Shown: positions 46,695 to 58,627, counted from the first letter of the stretch. The stretch: DNA of 64,000 bases from Gammaproteobacteria bacterium (GCA_025355645.1 JANXZG010000081.1:1-64000); one strand, 5' to 3'. The notes: generated by a model from the letters alone, not told the origin. Numbers and translations: made by a program.

Positions 46695-47705
46695 TCAAGC
46701 CTCCATAAGAATCTGTTCGATAATCGGTTTGAACATTGCGCCCTCGGTCAGAAACGCATCATGGCCGCTGGCCGAACTGACCTCGACCAGGCGGCAGCCC
46801 TGGCCCATTTTTGCCGCCAGCGCACGCATGTCTGCGATCGGCACGAGCTGATCCTCGCCTATGGCGACCAGCGTGACCGGCACTGCCAGCCCCGTCGCGT
46901 CGATTTCAAACAGGTCGATCGACTCGCTCAGGCACAGGAAGGATTCCGGCCGGTAGTAGCGCACATACTCATCGCCTCGTGCAAACAGGTAATCCTCGAT
47001 CGGAAAACGAAACCGCCCGCCCTCGCGCACGGGCGGGCCAGCGAATCGCTGCGCGAGCTCCGCGGGGCTTCGATAAGTCGTCATGGCCAGTGCTCGGGCG
47101 AGCTTGAGCCCCGCCGCACCGTCACCGCGTGCCAGCGCGTCGCGCACGACCTGCCGCTGGACGCTGCGCCACGCGGTCGCAAGCGGTTGCGTCCGGTCAG
47201 CGGAGCTGACCACCACGATCCTTCGCGTCAGCTGCGGGTAGCCCTTGGCGAATGCCATCGCGACCATACCGCCATAAGAGGCGCCCATGATCGCATGCAG
47301 CGGTGCGATGCCCAGCGCTCGCACCAGATGCGCCAGGGCTTCGGCCTGGTCCCAGGCACTTAAAGAAGGAAACAGCTCCCCGCTCCCAGGCGCCGTGCTG
47401 CCACCACGCCCACCCAGGTAATCGATCCCGAGTACCCGATAGCGATTCGTATCGAGGCCGAGGCCGGGACCCACGAGCGTGTGCCACCATCCGGAGGTCC
47501 TTGGGGCTGCTACGAATTTATGTGCGGAGATACCGCCGAGGGCCACGACCACCGGGGCCCCAGCCGGGCCCAGCAGCCGGTAAGCAAGCTGAGCGCCGTC
47601 AAGCTGTTCGCCATGAAACAGCGTCCACGGCGAGGGCAGATCGATCTGGCCATCGATCGCCTCCGGCACTATACCGGCGTCGCTAGGGGAATTGCTTGTC
47701 GACAA
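46695..47705 (-). CDS. metX: homoserine O-acyltransferase MetX
   Basis: Alpha/beta-hydrolase fold acyltransferase, 336 residues from TTG 47705. The longest frame begins at ATG 47771, but that ATG lies in the P1 helix of the SAM riboswitch. TTG 47705 has GAGGAG 10 bases upstream and leaves the conserved region intact; GTG 47669 is another option. Motifs: LGGISAHK, GIDYLGGRGGST, nucleophile elbow MGASYGGMVA, and catalytic His in SSASGHDAFL. Activates homoserine with succinyl- or acetyl-CoA; relatives in Xanthomonadales often use succinyl-CoA, not tested here. It forms an operon with metB. Confidence 0.9.
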   Translation of the reverse strand: MSTSNSPSDAGIVPEAIDGQIDLPSPWTLFHGEQLDGAQLAYRLLGPAGAPVVVALGGISAHKFVAAPRTSGWWHTLVGPGLGLDTNRYRVLGIDYLGGRGGSTAPGSGELFPSLSAWDQAEALAHLVRALGIAPLHAIMGASYGGMVAMAFAKGYPQLTRRIVVVSSADRTQPLATAWRSVQRQVVRDALARGDGAAGLKLARALAMTTYRSPAELAQRFAGPPVREGGRFRFPIEDYLFARGDEYVRYYRPESFLCLSESIDLFEIDATGLAVPVTLVAIGEDQLVPIADMRALAAKMGQGCRLVEVSSASGHDAFLTEGAMFKPIIEQILMEA

Positions 47706-47714
47706 AATATCCAG

Positions 47715-47747
47715 GCTCCTCAAAGGCGTCGATAACCCCTGTGGAGC
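47715..47747 (-). promoter_or_regulatory. SD-sequestering hairpin of the metX riboswitch
   Basis: GCTCC (47743-47747, minus strand) can pair with GGAGC (47715-47719), which overlaps the GAGGAG ribosome site (47716-47721). No U-run terminator is present, so translational control is more likely than transcriptional. The 5-bp helix is short. Confidence 0.4.
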
Positions 47748-47766
47748 GTCGCCGCTCTCTCTAAAG

Positions 47767-47898
47767 CTCATCTACCGGCAGCGAACGCCAAGCGCTCGTT
47801 GCCGCAGGAGTTGGCACCGTTCCGGCCAGTCGCGCGATGCAAATGGTCAGTGGTTGCCCCGGCTTCGAAGGGCCTTTCCCTCAGCCGGTCTAGATGAG
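47767..47898 (-). ncRNA. SAM-I (S-box) riboswitch
   Basis: Complete aptamer on the minus strand upstream of metX. P1 is CTCATC (47893-47898) with GATGAG (47767-47772). Next come AGA, a P2 hairpin closed by CCGGC/GCCGG with the GAGGGAaaGGCCC internal region, and the invariant GGCAACC. P3 ends in GGTGCCAACTCC, and the P4 hairpin arms begin GGCAACGAGCGC and end GCGTTCGCTGCC. It starts one base after the predicted transcription start. Binding of S-adenosylmethionine should repress metX-metB. Confidence 0.93.
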
Positions 47899-47905
47899 GC
47901 CGGAA

Positions 47906-47935
47906 ATTTTATGCTGCGGCGGCAAGGTCAGTCAA
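47906..47935 (-). promoter_or_regulatory. metX-metB promoter
   Basis: TTGACT (47930-47935), 18-base spacer, TAAAAT (47906-47911) on the minus strand. The start falls at ~47899, directly at the first base of the riboswitch. Confidence 0.7.
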
Positions 47936-47939
47936 GCCA

Positions 47940-47956
47940 AGGGGCCGCGGGCCCCT
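47940..47956 (-). terminator. hairpin downstream of the galactose-oxidase-like gene
   Basis: A seven-pair GC stem (AGGGGCC/GGCCCCT with a 3-base loop) lies 11 bases after the stop at 47968 and just before the metX promoter. The following TTGGCTT is only a weak U-run, so termination efficiency is uncertain. Confidence 0.45.
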
Positions 47957-47967
47957 GCAAGGCAGCC

Positions 47968-49662
47968 CTACATGACGTTGACGATAGTCGCCACCGACGG
48001 CACGCCCGCCGCGTTAAACGCAAACAGCATGTAATAGCCCGGCAGCAGCGTCGTGTTATCGCTTGGCAATACCGCCGTTACGTTTTGGCCTTCCTGTGTC
48101 GATACCAGATTGATGAAGCGTTGGTCCGTATTAAAGGAATGCGTCGCGGAGCCCGTGCGAATGAACGTCAGGTGCGAGATGATATCGGTGGCGCCCACCG
48201 TGATATTAAGAGTATCGCCGGGGTTGACGAAGGTCGAGGCGATCGCGGAGATGACCGGACGACGGGCCGCAGCGCCGCTCGCGGCATACAGGTAAGGCGG
48301 ATAGTAGATCTCCGAGTTCAGGTTTTTCACCGGGCCCGGCGCGCCGCCGCCGCCGGTTAACACCGTCGCATCTGGCAACAGTAACGCATTGGAGTGATAC
48401 AGGCGTGCCTTGACCGCACTCGCGCCCGCGCGCCAGTGACCGGTCGCGGGATCCCAGATTTGCGCTTGGTAGGCTACGCCCGTCAGCACATTCTGCGCCG
48501 CGGAGCCGCCGTTGATCAGGACCCTGCCGTCGGCCATGACGGTGCCGCTTGCCCAGTAGCGTACCTGATCCATGTTGTCGGTCGGTGTGACGATGGGTGT
48601 CGCAGTCGTGTAGTCGACGACCACGACCTGTTGGTTCAACCGCAGCGAAAGCAGTTTGCCCGGGGCAAACGGGACCGTCGGCAACGATGAATCCCCTGCC
48701 GGAGCAATCGCTTTGGCTTTGGTTATGCTGCCAACGCCGGCCGTTGAGACGTAGTACGTCCAGCCGTTGTAGGCGAGCACAAACACCTGGCCGCCCGGCG
48801 CCAGAAAGGACCTGGGGTAGTACCAGTCTCCGGAGCCAAAGGCGCTGATGCTGGTTGCCCCCGTCAAAACCGTCCATGACTTTGAGGCCGGGTCATATAG
48901 CTCCGGTGTCGGTGCCGCTTCGGGCGGCGTCAGGGAGCCGACATTCTGGCGGCCTCCAAAAATCGCCAATTGGCCGTTCGGCAACGAGACCAGTGAGCCG
49001 TACCAACGCACGTACGTCATCGGGGTGTTGGCGGTCAGCGTGTTGGCAGTCGGAGAAAATATCGTCGTACTGTTGATAGCGGAGTTGCGCACGCCGTTCA
49101 CTGTCAGGTCACCGCCCGCGGCCAGCACATCGCCCGAGGGCAGCAGCGACTGCGCGCTGCAAAAAATGTCGGTGCTGGTGGTGTTGGGCAACACCGTGTG
49201 TGCGTTGGTGCCGGTACCCAAGGCCGGAGTCCATACGTCATAAACCAGCTTCGAACCCTGCGCGCCGGTCGTGTCTGAGCCATAGTTCATGATCCGGCCG
49301 TCCGGCAGCACCAGCGCATGGATGGGAATGATGGGCCATGCCACGGGAGCACCAAACACACCCGTCGTTTTTGCCTCCGGGCCACCCCGGGGAATCTGGT
49401 TTTTTGCCGAGGTCATCGTGCGGGCCAGACCGATCCGATGGGAGACCACTTCCGGAATCGGCTTCTCTCCGGGGCCAGGGCCGAAGTCGACCGGCGCCTT
49501 TGCGTCGGTTTCGTCCAGGATCGCGAGCCACTCCTCGAATCGCTTCAGCATGTCCATAGGGCCTGCCAAAGCGGCGCTGCTGCTCACAACTACGGCCGCG
49601 GCGACAGCCAGCAAGAAACTGGCAGCGACTTTGACCGCGGTAGTTCGAACAAAGCGTCCCAT
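47968..49662 (-). CDS. secreted galactose-oxidase-like copper radical oxidase
   Basis: 564 residues with a signal peptide (hydrophobic 13-30, cut after ALA near 33) and SD GGGGAG 8 bases before ATG 49662. A kelch-type propeller with repeated GxxLxAGG/GGR motifs is followed by a DUF1929 C-terminal domain. All five active-site residues of the Cys-Tyr copper radical oxidases align by motif: Cys168 (DIFCSAQ), Tyr221 (RWYGS), Tyr422-His423 (ARLYHSNALLLPD) and His508 (SATHSFNTDQR). Such enzymes oxidise primary alcohols or aldehydes to aldehydes/acids with H2O2. Substrate unknown; the enzyme should be periplasmic or secreted. Confidence 0.87.
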   Translation of the reverse strand: MGRFVRTTAVKVAASFLLAVAAAVVVSSSAALAGPMDMLKRFEEWLAILDETDAKAPVDFGPGPGEKPIPEVVSHRIGLARTMTSAKNQIPRGGPEAKTTGVFGAPVAWPIIPIHALVLPDGRIMNYGSDTTGAQGSKLVYDVWTPALGTGTNAHTVLPNTTSTDIFCSAQSLLPSGDVLAAGGDLTVNGVRNSAINSTTIFSPTANTLTANTPMTYVRWYGSLVSLPNGQLAIFGGRQNVGSLTPPEAAPTPELYDPASKSWTVLTGATSISAFGSGDWYYPRSFLAPGGQVFVLAYNGWTYYVSTAGVGSITKAKAIAPAGDSSLPTVPFAPGKLLSLRLNQQVVVVDYTTATPIVTPTDNMDQVRYWASGTVMADGRVLINGGSAAQNVLTGVAYQAQIWDPATGHWRAGASAVKARLYHSNALLLPDATVLTGGGGAPGPVKNLNSEIYYPPYLYAASGAAARRPVISAIASTFVNPGDTLNITVGATDIISHLTFIRTGSATHSFNTDQRFINLVSTQEGQNVTAVLPSDNTTLLPGYYMLFAFNAAGVPSVATIVNVM

Positions 49663-50051
49663 CACTAGATCTCCCCTTCAAGCAATCGTTGGCGGCGCGC
49701 TAAGTGCGCCCATAATTGTGCGGCGGATGTAGCTGCAGCGCCGCGCTTACCATCGCCAGTGTCAGAGCAAAAAAAATAATTTACGCGCGTGTCAGGCTAT
49801 CAAACCGATTGATGCGCTGCCATCAGGTTACGGCGCGACTTGGCGCGTCGTGACAGGATGATCTGTTCCAAAATGATTATGTTTAATTGATCGCGCGCGA
49901 GGTCTTTTGCCCTTGGTGCTGCCGCCGTATCGCCGGCCATGCTTCGCGAACCGTCTTGAATCAATCTGTACCGCAATCGGGCGTAGCGCGGCCGCACTCT
50001 ATTAATATATCCATCGAAACTCGCGCTTACATACTATACGGCTCGGTATGA
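49663..50051. other. intergenic region between the oxidase gene and glgP
   Basis: 389 bases holding the oxidase SD, an A8 tract near 49770, and AT-rich sequence just before glgP (TTAATATATCC and TACTATACGG near 50005-50040) that probably contains the glgP promoter. A 65-codon minus-strand frame at 49800-49997 has no SD or family likeness and is not called. Confidence 0.4.
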
Positions 50052-52598
50052 TTGCTTTATGCCTTTGAAAACTGGGACAATCGCCGCCGCTTGATAAATG
50101 ACACGCCACAGGAAGATGACCGGACTGCGCTAGGCAAGGAAGCGTTCAAGCGCGCCTTCCTCGACGAGTTGTTCTACGTACAGGGCAAGTTTCCGTCCCT
50201 TGCGACCCACCACGATTACTATATGGCGCTCGCCTATGCCGTGCGCGATCGCATGCTGCAGCGCTGGATCAGTTCCGCCGTGACCTATACCCATACGGCG
50301 GCGCGCACTGTTGTCTACATGTCGGCCGAATTCCTGCTGGGTCCTCATCTTGGCAATAACCTGCTCAACCTCGGTATCTACGACACCGTCAAGCAGAGCA
50401 TGACGGAGCTCGGGCTGGATTTCGAAGAGCTGCTGCGCCAGGAAGAGGAACCGGGCCTTGGCAGCGGCGGCCTCGGACGACTCGCTGCCTGCTACATCGA
50501 GTCGCTTGCAACGCTCGATATACCCTCCCTGGCCTATGGCATCCGCTACGAATTCGGGATTTTCCACCAGCAGATCGTCGACGGCTGGCAGGTCGAGAAA
50601 ACAGACAAGTGGCTGCGTTACGGCAATCCCTGGGAACTGGTGCGCCCCGAATGGTCGGTCGAAGTCAAACTCGGCGGCAAGACCGAGCAATATACCGACG
50701 ACAATGGGCGCCTGCGCATCCGCTGGAACCCGACCCAGGTCGTCACTGGTGTCCCTTATGACACCCCGATCCTGGGCTATCGTACCAACACGGCCAATAC
50801 GCTGCGCCTTTGGAAGGCTGAGGCGCCCGAATCCTTCGACTTCGCAAGCTTCAATAAGGGCGATTATTACGGAGCCGTGAACCAGAAAATCATTTCCGAG
50901 AACCTGAGCAAGGTGCTCTATCCCAACGATGAGCAGATGCGCGGCAAGGAGCTGCGGCTCGAACAGCAGTACTTCTTCGTGTCCTGTTCGCTGCAGGACA
51001 TGATGCGCGTGCGCCGAGGGCAGAATGTGTCACTGCGGCAGTTTCACGAGAAATTCGCCGTGCAGCTGAACGATACTCATCCGGCACTGGCCATCCCGGA
51101 GCTGATGCGCCTGCTGATCGACGAATACATCCTGCCCTGGGATGAAGCCTGGGAAATCACGCGCAACACGTTTTCCTACACCAATCACACGCTGCTTCCG
51201 GAGGCGCTCGAGCACTGGCCGGTGGATGTATTCGGCAAAGTGCTGCCGCGGCACCTGGAGCTGATATTCGAGATCAACGCCCATTTCCTGGATGAGGTGC
51301 GCATTCGCTTCCTGGGGGACGAGCAACGGCTCGCGCGCCTCTCGCTGATCACCGAGAATGACGCGCGCCAGATACGCATGGCGCATCTGGCCTGCGTCGG
51401 CAGCCATGCGATCAATGGCGTGGCGGCGCTGCACACGCAACTGCTCAAGGCGGACGTGCTCAAGGACTTCTTCGAGCTGTGGCCGCAGAAATTCAGCAAC
51501 AAGACCAACGGCGTGACACCGCGGCGCTGGATCGCGCTGTCGAACCCGAAGCTGACCCGGCTGATCACGGACCATATCGGCGACAGGTGGATCAGGGATT
51601 TATCGATGCTGCGGGCGCTGGAGCCGCTGGCCGACGATGCGGAATTTCGGATCCGCTGGCGCGCGATCAAGCTCGAGTGCAAGCGCGCGTTCGCGGGGAT
51701 CGCGCAGCAGAAAACCGGCGTCACCGCGGACCCGGACTCGATCTACGATGTGCTCGTCAAGCGCATCCACGAATACAAGCGACAGCACCTGAAGGTCCTG
51801 CACGTCATCGCACTGTACCGGCGCATCAAGGAAAATCCGTCGCTCGACATGCCGGCGCGAACCTTCATCTTTGCCGGCAAGGCTGCCCCCGGCTATCAGC
51901 TCGCCAAGCTGATGATCAAGCTGATCACCGCGGTCGGCGATGTCGTCAATCGCGACCCCGACGTGCGTGACCGGCTGAAGGTCATCTTCCTGCCGAATTT
52001 CAGCGTCCGGTCTGCGCAGCGAATATATCCCGCGGCGGACCTCTCAGAGCAGATTTCGACCGCGGGCAAGGAAGCATCCGGCACCGGCAACATGAAGTTC
52101 TGCATGAATGGTGCGCTGACCATTGGCACGCTGGATGGCGCCAACATTGAGATCCGCGAGGAAGTGGGTGCGGAAAACTTCTTCCTGTTTGGCCTCAATG
52201 CAGCCGAGGTCCAGGCCTTGAAGGCATCCGGGTACCAGCCCCGCGATTACTATGAGAAGGACAAGGAGCTGCGCGACGTCATGGACCTGCTGAACAGTGG
52301 GTTCTTTACGCGCGGGGATGCGGGCGTGCTGCGCCCGCTGCTAGATAACCTGCTGAACCAGGATCCGTATCTGGTCCTGGCGGATTTCCACTCATACATG
52401 GAATGTCAGGACCTCGTGTCCGCGGCCTACCGCGATCCGGAGCGGTGGACGCGGATGTCGATCTTGAATACTGCGCGCTCGGGCAAATTCTCCTCCGACC
52501 GGGCGGTGCGTGAGTACTGCGAGGAGATCTGGCATGTCGGCCCCGTGCCGATACAGCTTAATAGCAAAGCCGATGTCCAGGCCCAGATCAGCTCTTGA
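50052..52598 (+). CDS. glgP: glycogen/alpha-glucan phosphorylase
   Basis: 848 residues, usual length. Releases glucose-1-phosphate from alpha-1,4-glucans. Family motifs: [70 protein letters not shown], and the PLP-lysine segment [19 protein letters not shown] followed by TLDGANIEI. The start is unclear: the frame opens at TTG 50052 immediately after an in-frame stop and has no SD; TTG 50091 is possible. The last 11 bases overlap the convergent asd gene. Confidence 0.93.
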   Translation: MLYAFENWDNRRRLINDTPQEDDRTALGKEAFKRAFLDELFYVQGKFPSLATHHDYYMALAYAVRDRMLQRWISSAVTYTHTAARTVVYMSAEFLLGPHLGNNLLNLGIYDTVKQSMTELGLDFEELLRQEEEPGLGSGGLGRLAACYIESLATLDIPSLAYGIRYEFGIFHQQIVDGWQVEKTDKWLRYGNPWELVRPEWSVEVKLGGKTEQYTDDNGRLRIRWNPTQVVTGVPYDTPILGYRTNTANTLRLWKAEAPESFDFASFNKGDYYGAVNQKIISENLSKVLYPNDEQMRGKELRLEQQYFFVSCSLQDMMRVRRGQNVSLRQFHEKFAVQLNDTHPALAIPELMRLLIDEYILPWDEAWEITRNTFSYTNHTLLPEALEHWPVDVFGKVLPRHLELIFEINAHFLDEVRIRFLGDEQRLARLSLITENDARQIRMAHLACVGSHAINGVAALHTQLLKADVLKDFFELWPQKFSNKTNGVTPRRWIALSNPKLTRLITDHIGDRWIRDLSMLRALEPLADDAEFRIRWRAIKLECKRAFAGIAQQKTGVTADPDSIYDVLVKRIHEYKRQHLKVLHVIALYRRIKENPSLDMPARTFIFAGKAAPGYQLAKLMIKLITAVGDVVNRDPDVRDRLKVIFLPNFSVRSAQRIYPAADLSEQISTAGKEASGTGNMKFCMNGALTIGTLDGANIEIREEVGAENFFLFGLNAAEVQALKASGYQPRDYYEKDKELRDVMDLLNSGFFTRGDAGVLRPLLDNLLNQDPYLVLADFHSYMECQDLVSAAYRDPERWTRMSILNTARSGKFSSDRAVREYCEEIWHVGPVPIQLNSKADVQAQISS

Positions 52599-53709
52599 GC
52601 CTGCCGAGAAGGAACTGCAGGCTGCGTCGCAACGGCTCAGCCGCACCCCATAACAGCTGATCACCAACTGTAAAGGCGCATAAATACTCGCCGCCCATGG
52701 AGAGCTTGCGCAGTCGCCCGATTGGCACGTGCATTTTGCCGCTCACCGCGGCGGGCGACAGGTCCCGGATCGATGCCTCGCGCTCATTCGGGACGACCCT
52801 GACCCAGGGGTTCTGCGCAGCCAGCAGGCGCTCGATCTCGACCAACGGAATGTCACGTTTCAACTTGATCGTCAGCGCCTGGCTGTGGCATCGCATCGCG
52901 CCGACGCGCACACAGATGCCTTCGATCGGCACCGGATTTGTTTCGGTGCCGAGTATCCGGTTCGCTTCCACCCCGGCCTTCCATTCCTCGCGGCTCTGGC
53001 CGGTGCCCAGATCCTTGTCGATCCACGCGATCAGGCTTGCCGCGAGCGGCACGCCAAAGTGCGTGCGCGGCAGGGCATCGCCCGCGAGCGCCGCCGTGAC
53101 CGCGTCGTCAATCTCCAGAATCCCGGCGGCACTATTGCGCAGCACCGGCTCCGCGCTGCGGTAGAGGACGCCCATCTGCTCGATCAGTTCGCGCATGTGC
53201 TGGGCGCCTGCGCCGGATGCCGCCTGGTAGGTCATGGCCGAGATCCAATCCACAAGATCGGCCCGCAGCAGGCCCGCCACCGCCATCAACATCAGCGAGA
53301 CGGTGCAATTGCCGCCGATAAAATCGTGCACGCCGCGATCCAGCGCCGCCTGCATGACCGGCCGGTTCACAGGATCGAGCACGATGACCGCATCCGGCTG
53401 CAATCGCAGCGTTGAGGCCGCATCAATCCAGTAACCCGTCCAGCCCGCGGCACGCAGGCGAGGATGCACATCCTGCGTATAGTCCCCGCCCTGCGCGCTG
53501 ATCAGGATTGGCAGCCGCGCGAGCGCTCGCAAGTCCATCGCATCCTGCACGGTGCCCACCGTGCGCCCGATCGATGGCGCCATGGCGCCCGCCTGCGAGG
53601 TGCTGAAGAAGGTCGGCTCGATATAATCAAAATCCGCCTCGGCGCGCATGCGCTCGATCAGCACGGAGCCGACCATGCCGCGCCAGCCGATGATTCCCAC
53701 CTTGTTCAT
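52588..53709 (-). CDS. asd: aspartate-semialdehyde dehydrogenase
   Basis: 373 residues. Begins [18 protein letters not shown] (NADP site); catalytic cysteine in [14 protein letters not shown] (about residue 135); [15 protein letters not shown]; catalytic His in [17 protein letters not shown]. Reduces aspartyl phosphate for lysine, methionine and threonine synthesis. Its ATG overlaps the stop of the lysC-lysA fusion (ATGA), coupling it to the preceding enzyme. Confidence 0.95.
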   Translation of the reverse strand: MNKVGIIGWRGMVGSVLIERMRAEADFDYIEPTFFSTSQAGAMAPSIGRTVGTVQDAMDLRALARLPILISAQGGDYTQDVHPRLRAAGWTGYWIDAASTLRLQPDAVIVLDPVNRPVMQAALDRGVHDFIGGNCTVSLMLMAVAGLLRADLVDWISAMTYQAASGAGAQHMRELIEQMGVLYRSAEPVLRNSAAGILEIDDAVTAALAGDALPRTHFGVPLAASLIAWIDKDLGTGQSREEWKAGVEANRILGTETNPVPIEGICVRVGAMRCHSQALTIKLKRDIPLVEIERLLAAQNPWVRVVPNEREASIRDLSPAAVSGKMHVPIGRLRKLSMGGEYLCAFTVGDQLLWGAAEPLRRSLQFLLGRLKS

Positions 53710-56303
53710 GGTTCGATGCAGACCTCGCGCGCCGGGGCGCGCCGGTTATAGTTGGAGCCCATGACATATCCGTACGCACCACAGGTGTCGAATAACAATA
53801 CATCACCCTCCTGCGTCTGCGGCAGGCGCCGATCGGTCGCGAGCACGTCGGCCGTCTCGCAGATCGGTCCCACCACGTTGACGAGCTCGGTTGCTGGCTG
53901 CTCGAGACGCGTGAGGTTCACGACGTCGTGATGCGCGCCGTAGAGCGCGGGCCGGATCAGGGAATTCATGCCCGTCGCAATGCCGACAAAGTGGATGTCG
54001 CCCTTACCCTTGAGCTGCGTGACCTGCGCGACCAATACGCCGGCGCGCGCGACCAGGAATCTGCCGGGCTCCATCCAGAATTCGATATTCGAGAATTGCT
54101 TCTTGAGGCTGGCTACACCGCGCTCCAGCGCCGCAAGGTCAACGCCGGCATCCTTCTGCCGGTCAGGCACGCCGAGGCCGCCACCCAAGTCCACGACCGA
54201 GACGGCCGGAAAGCGCTTTGCCAGATCCCCCAGCAGCATGCCAGTCTCGGTCCAATTGGCGACTTCGAAAATCCCGCTGCCGGTGTGCGCATGTAATCCG
54301 ACAACGCGTACGCCCGCTTGGCGCACCAGGCGTTCAAGCTCCTCCAGGTCGGACACAGGCACGCCGAATTTCGCATGCGCCCCCGCGGTGCGCACATGAT
54401 GATGATGGCCCCGGCCTACGCCTGGATCAATGCGTACGAAGATGTCGCGGCCGGCAAACATTTCCGGCCAGGCGCTCAAGGGATGCAGGTTATCGAGCGT
54501 GACTTGCACCCCTTTATCGAAGCCAAAGCGATACTCCCCGCGCGGCGCAAAATTGGGGGTGAACAAAACCCGCTCGGGCGAGAGGCCCGGCACGCTCGCG
54601 AACACATGCTCAAGCTCGCCCTGCGACACGCATTCGAGCATTAACCCGGCCGCGTACAGGCGCTTCAGGATCTGCGGATGCCAGTTCGCCTTCATCGCAT
54701 ACGCCCAGCGGTCAACGGAGCGTACCTGGCGCAAACTTGCCACCGCCGCATCCACCTCATCGAGATCGTAAACGTAGGCCGCTGCCTCGCGCGCCGCGAT
54801 GGCGAGCAGCTGCCCGCGCTTGCGCTGATCGCGCCACCATTGGCGCAGCGGCGGCGCCGCGGCCTGCGGCACTGCGAACAGCGCCTGCCAGGTGGGGCCA
54901 AGCACCTGGTCGGCGCCAATGCGCTGGATCAGGCGCTCGTGAAGTTGACGCACGAGTTGATCGCCCTGGGACTCGTCGATCACGAACGCGAAATTAAGGT
55001 CATTTGCCGCTTGGCTCACCAGATGAATGTTGCAATCCCTAAAGAGCTCGAATGCGCCGCCGAGCTCATGAAGGATATCGCGCAAGTTGCGTCCCAACAG
55101 GCTGACCGATGCGCAGGGACCGAAAACCTGGACCCCGCACAGCGCGGACAGCGCAGCGACGAGGCGGGCAATGGCGGCCTGGTCCAGCGCATTTGCCGCC
55201 GGGTCCAGGGTCACAGTGACATTGGTCTCGGACGTGGAAATCAGATCGACCGACAGGCCCTGCTGTTTAAATACCTGGAAGGCATCAGCCAGGAAGCCCA
55301 CCTGATGCCACATGCCCGGACTTTCCATCGATATCAGCGTGATGCCCTTCTTGATCGCAATGGCCTTAACCTGCGCGGCGCTATGGGCAAGCTTGGCTGA
55401 AATCACGGTACCTTCAAGCCCGGGGGCCTGCGTGGCGTAAATATGCAGCGGGATGCCGTACTGGCGCAGTGGCAGGATGCAGCGCGGATGCAATACCTTG
55501 GCGCCATTGCTGGCGATTTCCTGCGCCTCGTCGTAATGCAGCGCACGCAGCAGGCGCGCTCCTGGTATATCGCGCGGATTCGCGCTGAACATTCCGGGGA
55601 CGTCCGTCCATATCTCCAGTCGTACCGCCGCCAGCTTTGCAGCGAAATAGGCGCCGGACGTATCCGACCCACCGCGCCCCAGCAGTACCGTAGCGCCATC
55701 ATCATTAGCCGCGATGAACCCCTGCGTGACGATGACGCCCGTAAGGTTCCGCCAGCTTGTCTGCAGCGTCCCATCCGGCGAAAAATCACAAGTAGCTGAC
55801 AGGAATTCTGCCTGCGCGGTCGCGTTCTCGCGGCGCCCGGCGCGAAGCACCTGGCGCGCATCGATCCAGGCCGCGGCCATGCCCTGAGAGTTCAGGTAGG
55901 CGGCACCCAGGGCGGTCGCGAGCAACTCGCCCATGGCCATGACGCGCGCGCGGGTTGCATCATTCAGCCGTCCGGTGCGATTTAGCGCCGCCGCGATCTG
56001 CGCCAGCTCCCGAAAGAAAGCGTCGTATCGCGAGCCGGGGCTGATCGCCAGGGCATCGGCAAGATCGAGGTGCAGCTGGCCGATCGCACCCAGCACAGCT
56101 GCATGCTCGCCCGTGATCGCTGCAGGCAACAGTGCCTCCAGGCGGTCAGTCACGCCGGACAAGGCGGAATGCACGATCACCGGACGCATGCCCGCGGCGA
56201 TCCGCTCACGCAATACCAGCAAAATGTTATGCCAGTTGCCGGCATGCGAAACGCTGCTGCCGCCAAATTTCAGAACGACCCAGGCTGGATTATGATCTGG
56301 CAT
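53706..56303 (-). CDS. bifunctional aspartate kinase / diaminopimelate decarboxylase
   Basis: 865 residues joining the first and last enzymes of lysine synthesis. Residues ~1-460: aspartate kinase with [49 protein letters not shown] and two C-terminal ACT segments ([25 protein letters not shown]). Residues ~480-865: fold-III PLP decarboxylase with PLP-lysine in [51 protein letters not shown] and [10 protein letters not shown]. The stop overlaps asd. This fusion is known in Xanthomonadales and supports the taxonomic reading. Lysine feedback through the ACT domains is inferred from the family. Confidence 0.94.
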   Translation of the reverse strand: MPDHNPAWVVLKFGGSSVSHAGNWHNILLVLRERIAAGMRPVIVHSALSGVTDRLEALLPAAITGEHAAVLGAIGQLHLDLADALAISPGSRYDAFFRELAQIAAALNRTGRLNDATRARVMAMGELLATALGAAYLNSQGMAAAWIDARQVLRAGRRENATAQAEFLSATCDFSPDGTLQTSWRNLTGVIVTQGFIAANDDGATVLLGRGGSDTSGAYFAAKLAAVRLEIWTDVPGMFSANPRDIPGARLLRALHYDEAQEIASNGAKVLHPRCILPLRQYGIPLHIYATQAPGLEGTVISAKLAHSAAQVKAIAIKKGITLISMESPGMWHQVGFLADAFQVFKQQGLSVDLISTSETNVTVTLDPAANALDQAAIARLVAALSALCGVQVFGPCASVSLLGRNLRDILHELGGAFELFRDCNIHLVSQAANDLNFAFVIDESQGDQLVRQLHERLIQRIGADQVLGPTWQALFAVPQAAAPPLRQWWRDQRKRGQLLAIAAREAAAYVYDLDEVDAAVASLRQVRSVDRWAYAMKANWHPQILKRLYAAGLMLECVSQGELEHVFASVPGLSPERVLFTPNFAPRGEYRFGFDKGVQVTLDNLHPLSAWPEMFAGRDIFVRIDPGVGRGHHHHVRTAGAHAKFGVPVSDLEELERLVRQAGVRVVGLHAHTGSGIFEVANWTETGMLLGDLAKRFPAVSVVDLGGGLGVPDRQKDAGVDLAALERGVASLKKQFSNIEFWMEPGRFLVARAGVLVAQVTQLKGKGDIHFVGIATGMNSLIRPALYGAHHDVVNLTRLEQPATELVNVVGPICETADVLATDRRLPQTQEGDVLLFDTCGAYGYVMGSNYNRRAPAREVCIEP

Positions 56304-56341
56304 GAAGGAGAGCCGCGCGCCGGCGCGGAATCATGCCACTA

Positions 56342-56557
56342 CTATTCTTCGAAGATATCGCGCAGCTCTTTCAATAGCTGACGCTCTGCCAATACATCTT
56401 CGACACGGCTCCAAGCTGCCTTGCCGCGCTTGCCAGGCGCCGCCGCCTTCGGCCGGCGCTCGGGACGCTCAAGCAGTGGATCGAACTCATGAGCTTCCTC
56501 GGCTTCGCCAAGAAACTCATCGTCGATATCGAAATGTTCGTCTTCGCGTGCGCTCAT
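56342..56557 (-). CDS. small acidic PA3496-family protein
   Basis: 71 residues from ATG 56557; the frame to 56641 is extension without conservation. An acidic N-terminus (DEHFDIDDEFLGEAEEAHEF) is followed by a basic linker with RPKAAAPGKRGKAAW and a C-terminal helix RVEDVLAERQLLKELRDIFE. The acidic-start, R-x-ED-x-L-E-x-x-x-L-x-x-x-L-x-D end pattern resembles the PA3496 family seen next to various housekeeping genes in gammaproteobacteria. Function unknown. Confidence 0.65.
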   Translation of the reverse strand: MSAREDEHFDIDDEFLGEAEEAHEFDPLLERPERRPKAAAPGKRGKAAWSRVEDVLAERQLLKELRDIFEE

Positions 56558-56691
56558 GGTCCCGGAAATGTCCCTACAATCAATGGGATCGACCCGCCCC
56601 GGGGCGGGAACGAGCGCACTATAGCCGATTCTGCCCGGCATTCAACTGTTGTGGTGAATTTCTGTAATTAATCAATATAATCAGCTACTTG

Positions 56692-58398
<1,707 letters not shown>

Positions 58399-58476
58399 TC
58401 ACTCGCTCCGGATACAGGCCACAAACCGTCGCACCCCCTTGTCGGAGGCATTGGCGGAATCTTTCCAGTCTTGTAA

Positions 58477-58517
58477 GCGCCGACCGGTAGCGCAATAGGA
58501 TGGGCGCCTAGCGGCGC
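58477..58517 (-). promoter_or_regulatory. alternative pairing segments in the leuA leader
   Basis: Minus-strand GCGCC (58513-58517, last codons of the leader peptide) can pair with GGCGCC (58503-58508). The latter can alternatively pair with GGCGC (58477-58481). Mutually exclusive helices fit attenuation, but no U-run follows, so the mechanism is unclear. Confidence 0.35.
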
Positions 58518-58588
58518 AGCAGCAGAGGCAGCCGCAGGGTCCGCCAGCGGGGCGAAACAAGGAACCGACAGGCCGAACGGTCGTGCAT
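58508..58588 (-). CDS. leucine-rich leader peptide of leuA
   Basis: 26-codon frame beginning MHDRSACRF and ending T-L-R-L-P-L-L-L-R-R-stop, with six leucines in 26 residues and five CTG codons within the last nine sense codons. It lies 118 bases upstream of the leuA ATG. A predicted transcription start 2-3 bases before its ATG would make it leaderless; there is no SD. Ribosome stalling at the leucine codons under leucine shortage would be the expected signal. Expression is not proven. Confidence 0.5.
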   Translation of the reverse strand: MHDRSACRFLVSPRWRTLRLPLLLRR

Positions 58589-58596
58589 ATGCCGGA

Positions 58597-58626
58597 AATC
58601 TAGCACCGGTGCCGCATGGCGCGCAA
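58597..58626 (-). promoter_or_regulatory. leuA leader promoter
   Basis: TTGCGC (58621-58626), 18-base spacer, extended -10 TGC-TAGATT (58597-58602 for the hexamer) on the minus strand, just after the hemH stop. Confidence 0.45.
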
Positions 58627-58627
58627 G

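Noticed and set aside
47968..49662. GlyGly-CTERM substrate for the rhombosortase
   Set aside because: The oxidase ends in VATIVNVM without a GG motif, transmembrane helix or basic tail.
49800..49997. 65-codon minus-strand frame upstream of glgP
   Set aside because: No SD, no recognisable domain and a highly basic composition; left uncalled, though it is not contradicted by another gene.
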